A stretch of 11,035 nucleotides of DNA from Dissophora ornata (lineage: Eukaryota; Mortierellomycota; Mortierellomycetes; Mortierellales; Mortierellaceae): the NCBI GenBank assembly GCA_025201705.1, contig MU617544.1, positions 1-11,035 on the forward strand, written 5' to 3'. A model generated the notes under the pieces. That model made no database searches, was not told where the DNA came from, and worked only from the letters and a program-made list of their open reading frames with translations. The translations under genes were made by a program, and so were the position numbers. This document shows, one piece after another, positions 8,511-11,035 of the stretch. Every line of letters begins with the position of its first letter. Positions within the stretch are counted from its first letter, which is position 1.

Positions 8511-9743
8511 ATGTCGGTACGGAATAATTCTTTTAAAAAAAGTACAATCACCCATAGGCAGGCTGGTCTCGATGCAACTTTTGTTTCCCTTCCAGACACC
8601 TCTGCTTCAAGGCGCAGAGCTCGATCTCCATCGCCAGGAGACCCTCACTTGATCCGTCGGAGGAAGGCTAGGACATCGACCACAACTGTACATTCATCAC
8701 TTGAACAGGGCCAAAGCAGTGACAGTGCCTCCACCTCAGCAGCTCCACCTGGTGAGACTAAAGAAGCCAGCGCAAGAGATGTCTCTGTTGAAAGGGCATC
8801 TTCACTTACAGCAGAGGACTCTGGCTCTGTTTTCCTTGAGCTCTCCCCTCCTGCGACGGCCCTTTCTTCCTCTCCTTCACCGCCTCCACAAACTCGGCAA
8901 GGACAAAATAACATCGAGATTCCCGATACTATTTCGCTGGAAATCAACCTGCGATATGGTGTCCCTCTAAAGCAAAGTCGTATCCGTGGAGGCTGGCCTG
9001 CAGCCGTCATCTGGACATTCCAGTGGGATAAAGATGACCTCGAATCTTTGATCCACAACGTGCGGCGGCGCGCAACTCAGGATGCAGCAAAAGACTTTGA
9101 GTGGCCACTGAATCAACCCCTTTATCTCAAACCAAATCGGAATGCACCTCAGGCGAACTATCTACCTTTGGACCCGGGGGACTATGAAGAAAAGCTAAGG
9201 CGAGCCTGGAGGTCCGAAGCAAAACAGCTGTCAGACCCCACCAAGACTATCCTCAAGGTCTTCGCCTACCTGACAGATCCCACAAATCGACCTCAAACGA
9301 CCTCTGGAGGCCAGGATGTAATCCGACGAACATCTAAAGCCCGAATTCAAGCGTCAACAGAATACATCCAGAATGCAGTCAACAACGGTCAATTGCAAGA
9401 GTTGGGTGCTATGGCGACTGCTCATTTAGCAAGGCACTTCGCTAAGAGGCCTCCTGTTTCTACAAATGATCCTCCAGTCTTACCACAAACGGCAACATTT
9501 CGCCAAGTCCAACATCTAGACGACGAGACAGCCGCACTCCGGCAACGAAATACAGCAGAGAGAGAGAAACGACATAGTGAATATTTTTCATTGAGCGTCA
9601 CGGTGCAGATCAAAAGGCACGATTTACAAGAGGCACTTGGGCTTCCTGATATGAACTTGAATGGACTTGCCAACTTCACTGCAGGAGATCTCGATGATCC
9701 AGAGAACGACATGGAGGATATTGACCATTTGGATGAGGTCTAA
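8511..9743 (+). CDS. Uncharacterised 410-residue protein, intact, single exon
   Basis: I do not recognise this protein. The first in-frame ATG follows a CT/CA-rich leader, and the frame runs uninterrupted to TAA. Residues 1 to about 135 are Ser/Pro/Thr-rich and probably disordered, with two basic clusters (RRRAR at 34-38 and RRRKAR at 49-54) that could be nuclear localisation signals. A folded-looking core spans about 138-290: ISLEINLRYG, then GGWPAAVIWTFQWDKDDLE, a YLKPNRNAP stretch and LKVFAYLTDP. A helical, Gln/Arg-rich part follows, with an RQVQHLDDETAALRQR possible coiled coil. The end is acidic (DDPENDMEDIDHLDEV). No signal peptide or membrane segment is visible. It lies in a transposon-rich block and ends 17 bp from the oppositely oriented Tc1-like transposase. 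It may be a host accessory gene or a transposon passenger gene. Confidence 0.75.
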   Translation: MSVRNNSFKKSTITHRQAGLDATFVSLPDTSASRRRARSPSPGDPHLIRRRKARTSTTTVHSSLEQGQSSDSASTSAAPPGETKEASARDVSVERASSLTAEDSGSVFLELSPPATALSSSPSPPPQTRQGQNNIEIPDTISLEINLRYGVPLKQSRIRGGWPAAVIWTFQWDKDDLESLIHNVRRRATQDAAKDFEWPLNQPLYLKPNRNAPQANYLPLDPGDYEEKLRRAWRSEAKQLSDPTKTILKVFAYLTDPTNRPQTTSGGQDVIRRTSKARIQASTEYIQNAVNNGQLQELGAMATAHLARHFAKRPPVSTNDPPVLPQTATFRQVQHLDDETAALRQRNTAEREKRHSEYFSLSVTVQIKRHDLQEALGLPDMNLNGLANFTAGDLDDPENDMEDIDHLDEV

Positions 9744-9760
9744 GATGCGTTTTTATATTA

Positions 9761-10839
9761 TTAAAAAGTTATTTCCCCACGTTGGTAACCACTATGTGAA
9801 AATATATTGAGCGCCGTGTTTTCTCTTTGAGAATATTGCATGAAAGCCAAGTCCAGAACAGGCTCAGGGTGTAAATGGTAGGCAAGGCGGCCTTTTCTTT
9901 GAATATGTCGTTTGACTAAAGAAACCCCGGTTTCGATGGGGTTAAGATGAGGAGAGTAAGGAGGGAGAAAAAAGAGCATTGCCCCGCGACTTTCAATAGC
10001 CTCCTCAAACTGTCTGTACATGTGAATGCAAGCGTTATCAATTATGACAATGGAGTCTGGCATTGGGTAAGGATTGAGGTGAGGTAAGATAGTTGTTACA
10101 AAAGCACCATGGAATGATTTTCGAGTAAACGTTCCCAAAGTAAAAGACCATGCCAAAAATCCTTCGGTATTGAGGGCTGCCAAAACAGACACGCGACTGG
10201 CGCAGGAGAATGGAAGGGAGACGATTGCTGGAGTCCCAACAGGCGCTCATGCATATTTCCGAAGGGCATCTCGACTGTCTTTGCTGGTCTCACCAACGAA
10301 CACAAGCTGCTCGGGGAAGTTGTAAAATGGTAGAAGGCTGAAATTGTAGTCTTCAAGCTCTGCAGGTAATGCTTCGCGAGCTCTCTTCTCGATTTTTTTC
10401 CTGCTCAATTTCAAGACATGGCGCAGGGCACGGCAGATCGTCGGGATCGATGTGTTTGCTACGGACGGGTGGGTTTCTTGAATAAAGGACTGAAGTTCCT
10501 CGAGGTAGAAGCACGAGTGGTCTTTCACGTATGCCTTGACACTGTTCAGAACCTCTGGAGGCCAGACTGGACGAACTAGCCGAGCTGTTTTCTCCCACAC
10601 TTGTCCTGTTGCATTAAAGCGATCTGTATTCAATGTTAAAATGAAGTCTATTGAAGATCATATCGATCCAGTATCAGATAACACAGCATACCTGTCCACC
10701 GTTTGATGCTGCTCGCTGACAGACCAAGTAACGATGCAACCTGATTGATGTCAACGGCCATGAAGCTGTAAAGAATAACAGCTCTCCATCTAAGGTCTTC
10801 TGAGATAGTCTTTTTTTTTTTTTGTGGGGGCAAGATCAC
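9761..10839 (-). pseudogene. Tc1/mariner-type (IS630 superfamily) transposase, degenerate
   Basis: On the minus strand, exon 1 is 10839-10692 and exon 2 is 10623-9761, separated by a 68-nt GT-AG intron (donor GACAG|GTATGC, acceptor AATACAG|AT), giving about 336 codons, a normal length for the family. An N-terminal helix-turn-helix (VDINQVASLLGLSASSIKRW) precedes the DDE domain. The second and third catalytic acids are visible: Asp245 in IVIIDNACIH and Glu280 in PPYSPHLNPIE, with 34 residues between them (D34E spacing). Two lesions are seen. Codon 175 is TGA after RKYA, where relatives usually have Trp. Residue 160 is Gly in VFVGETSKDSRD, where the first catalytic Asp is expected. The open frame begins at GTG with no upstream in-frame ATG, so the start is also lost or lies in another exon. 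The rest of the frame is open. Terminal inverted repeats were not found. Confidence 0.9.
10624..10691 (-). other. Intron of the Tc1-type transposase (68 nt)
   Basis: On the minus strand the donor is GTATGC and the acceptor is ATACAG. Splicing joins SSIKRWT to DRFNATGQVW in a single frame, as expected for the linker between the helix-turn-helix and DDE parts. The phase is 1. Confidence 0.75.
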
Positions 10840-11035
10840 TCTGTTTATTTATGCGCTCGAGCTATAGCCCGAGTAGCCAACGTCCCTGGGTCTGATTAGT
10901 CTAGTACCACATACTTTTTTTACCCCAAAACGTAAGGAAGAAACAAAACGCATGCCATTCATGGCCTATTGCCATGGGTCGTTAAAGCAAAACGCTACTT
11001 TGGGCGCGTTTCATGGGATTGATGCAGATTATTAG
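10840..11035. other. Right flank of the transposase, no gene recognised
   Basis: No coding region is supported here. A hyphenated palindrome occurs at 10856-10873, and a CCAACGT lies at 10877-10883. This is where the 5' end of the Tc1-like element should be, but a terminal inverted repeat cannot be defined without its partner. Confidence 0.5.
10856..10873. repeat. 18-bp near-perfect palindrome
   Basis: CTCGAGCTATAGCCCGAG is self-complementary at 16 of 18 positions around a perfect GCTATAGC core. It sits 17 bp beyond the first codon of the transposase frame. It may be part of the element's end or a transposase-binding site. Confidence 0.55.

Noticed and set aside
9779..10883. ACGTTGG (9779-9785) and CCAACGT (10877-10883) as terminal inverted repeats of the Tc1-like element
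   Set aside because: The match is about 7 bp with weak extension, and the left copy lies inside the transposase coding sequence (SGYQRGE), so it is more likely chance.
1..11035. tRNA, rRNA or CRISPR features
   Set aside because: No cloverleaf with consensus A and B boxes, no rRNA-like conserved stretch and no regularly spaced repeat array was seen on either strand.

Overview
The window looks like genomic DNA of a filamentous fungus, most plausibly an early-diverging one (Mucoromycota, Mortierella-like). This is an inference. It rests on short GT-AG introns, CT-rich 5' leaders, a fungal-type Crinkler gene with a nuclease-like C-terminus, and relics of Tc1-like and PIF/Harbinger-like DNA transposons. 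No tRNA, rRNA or CRISPR array was seen.

Layout. (1) 136-3551, plus strand: one intact, conserved housekeeping gene with three exons. It encodes a polytopic membrane M28 zinc metallopeptidase of the ERMP1/Pff1 type. Its first intron is long (471 nt) and carries an 18-bp tandem duplication; a (CA)15 tract lies just upstream of the start. (2) 3552-5007: about 1.45 kb with no convincing gene, but with poly-A tracts, an 18-bp inverted repeat and a 14-bp direct repeat that look like the scar of a small insertion. (3) 5008-6618, plus strand: a Crinkler (CRN)-type effector-like gene with two clear introns. Its reading frame is broken at a GT-repeat, and the expected Glu of the nuclease E-x-K motif is Met. 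(4) 6957 to about 8074, minus strand: a heavily decayed, internally deleted PIF/Harbinger-type transposase. (5) 8511-9743, plus strand: an intact intronless 410-residue protein of unknown function. (6) 9761-10839, minus strand: a Tc1/mariner-type transposase with one intron, one nonsense codon and a lost first catalytic Asp. It ends 17 bp from, and tail-to-tail with, the unknown gene.

The left third is an ordinary conserved gene. The right two thirds is an accessory block: a decayed effector-like gene, two dead transposases from different superfamilies and one intact orphan gene. The genes do not form an operon or shared pathway. The interest lies in a Crinkler sitting in a transposon graveyard, and in the orphan gene, which kept an open frame while its neighbours decayed.
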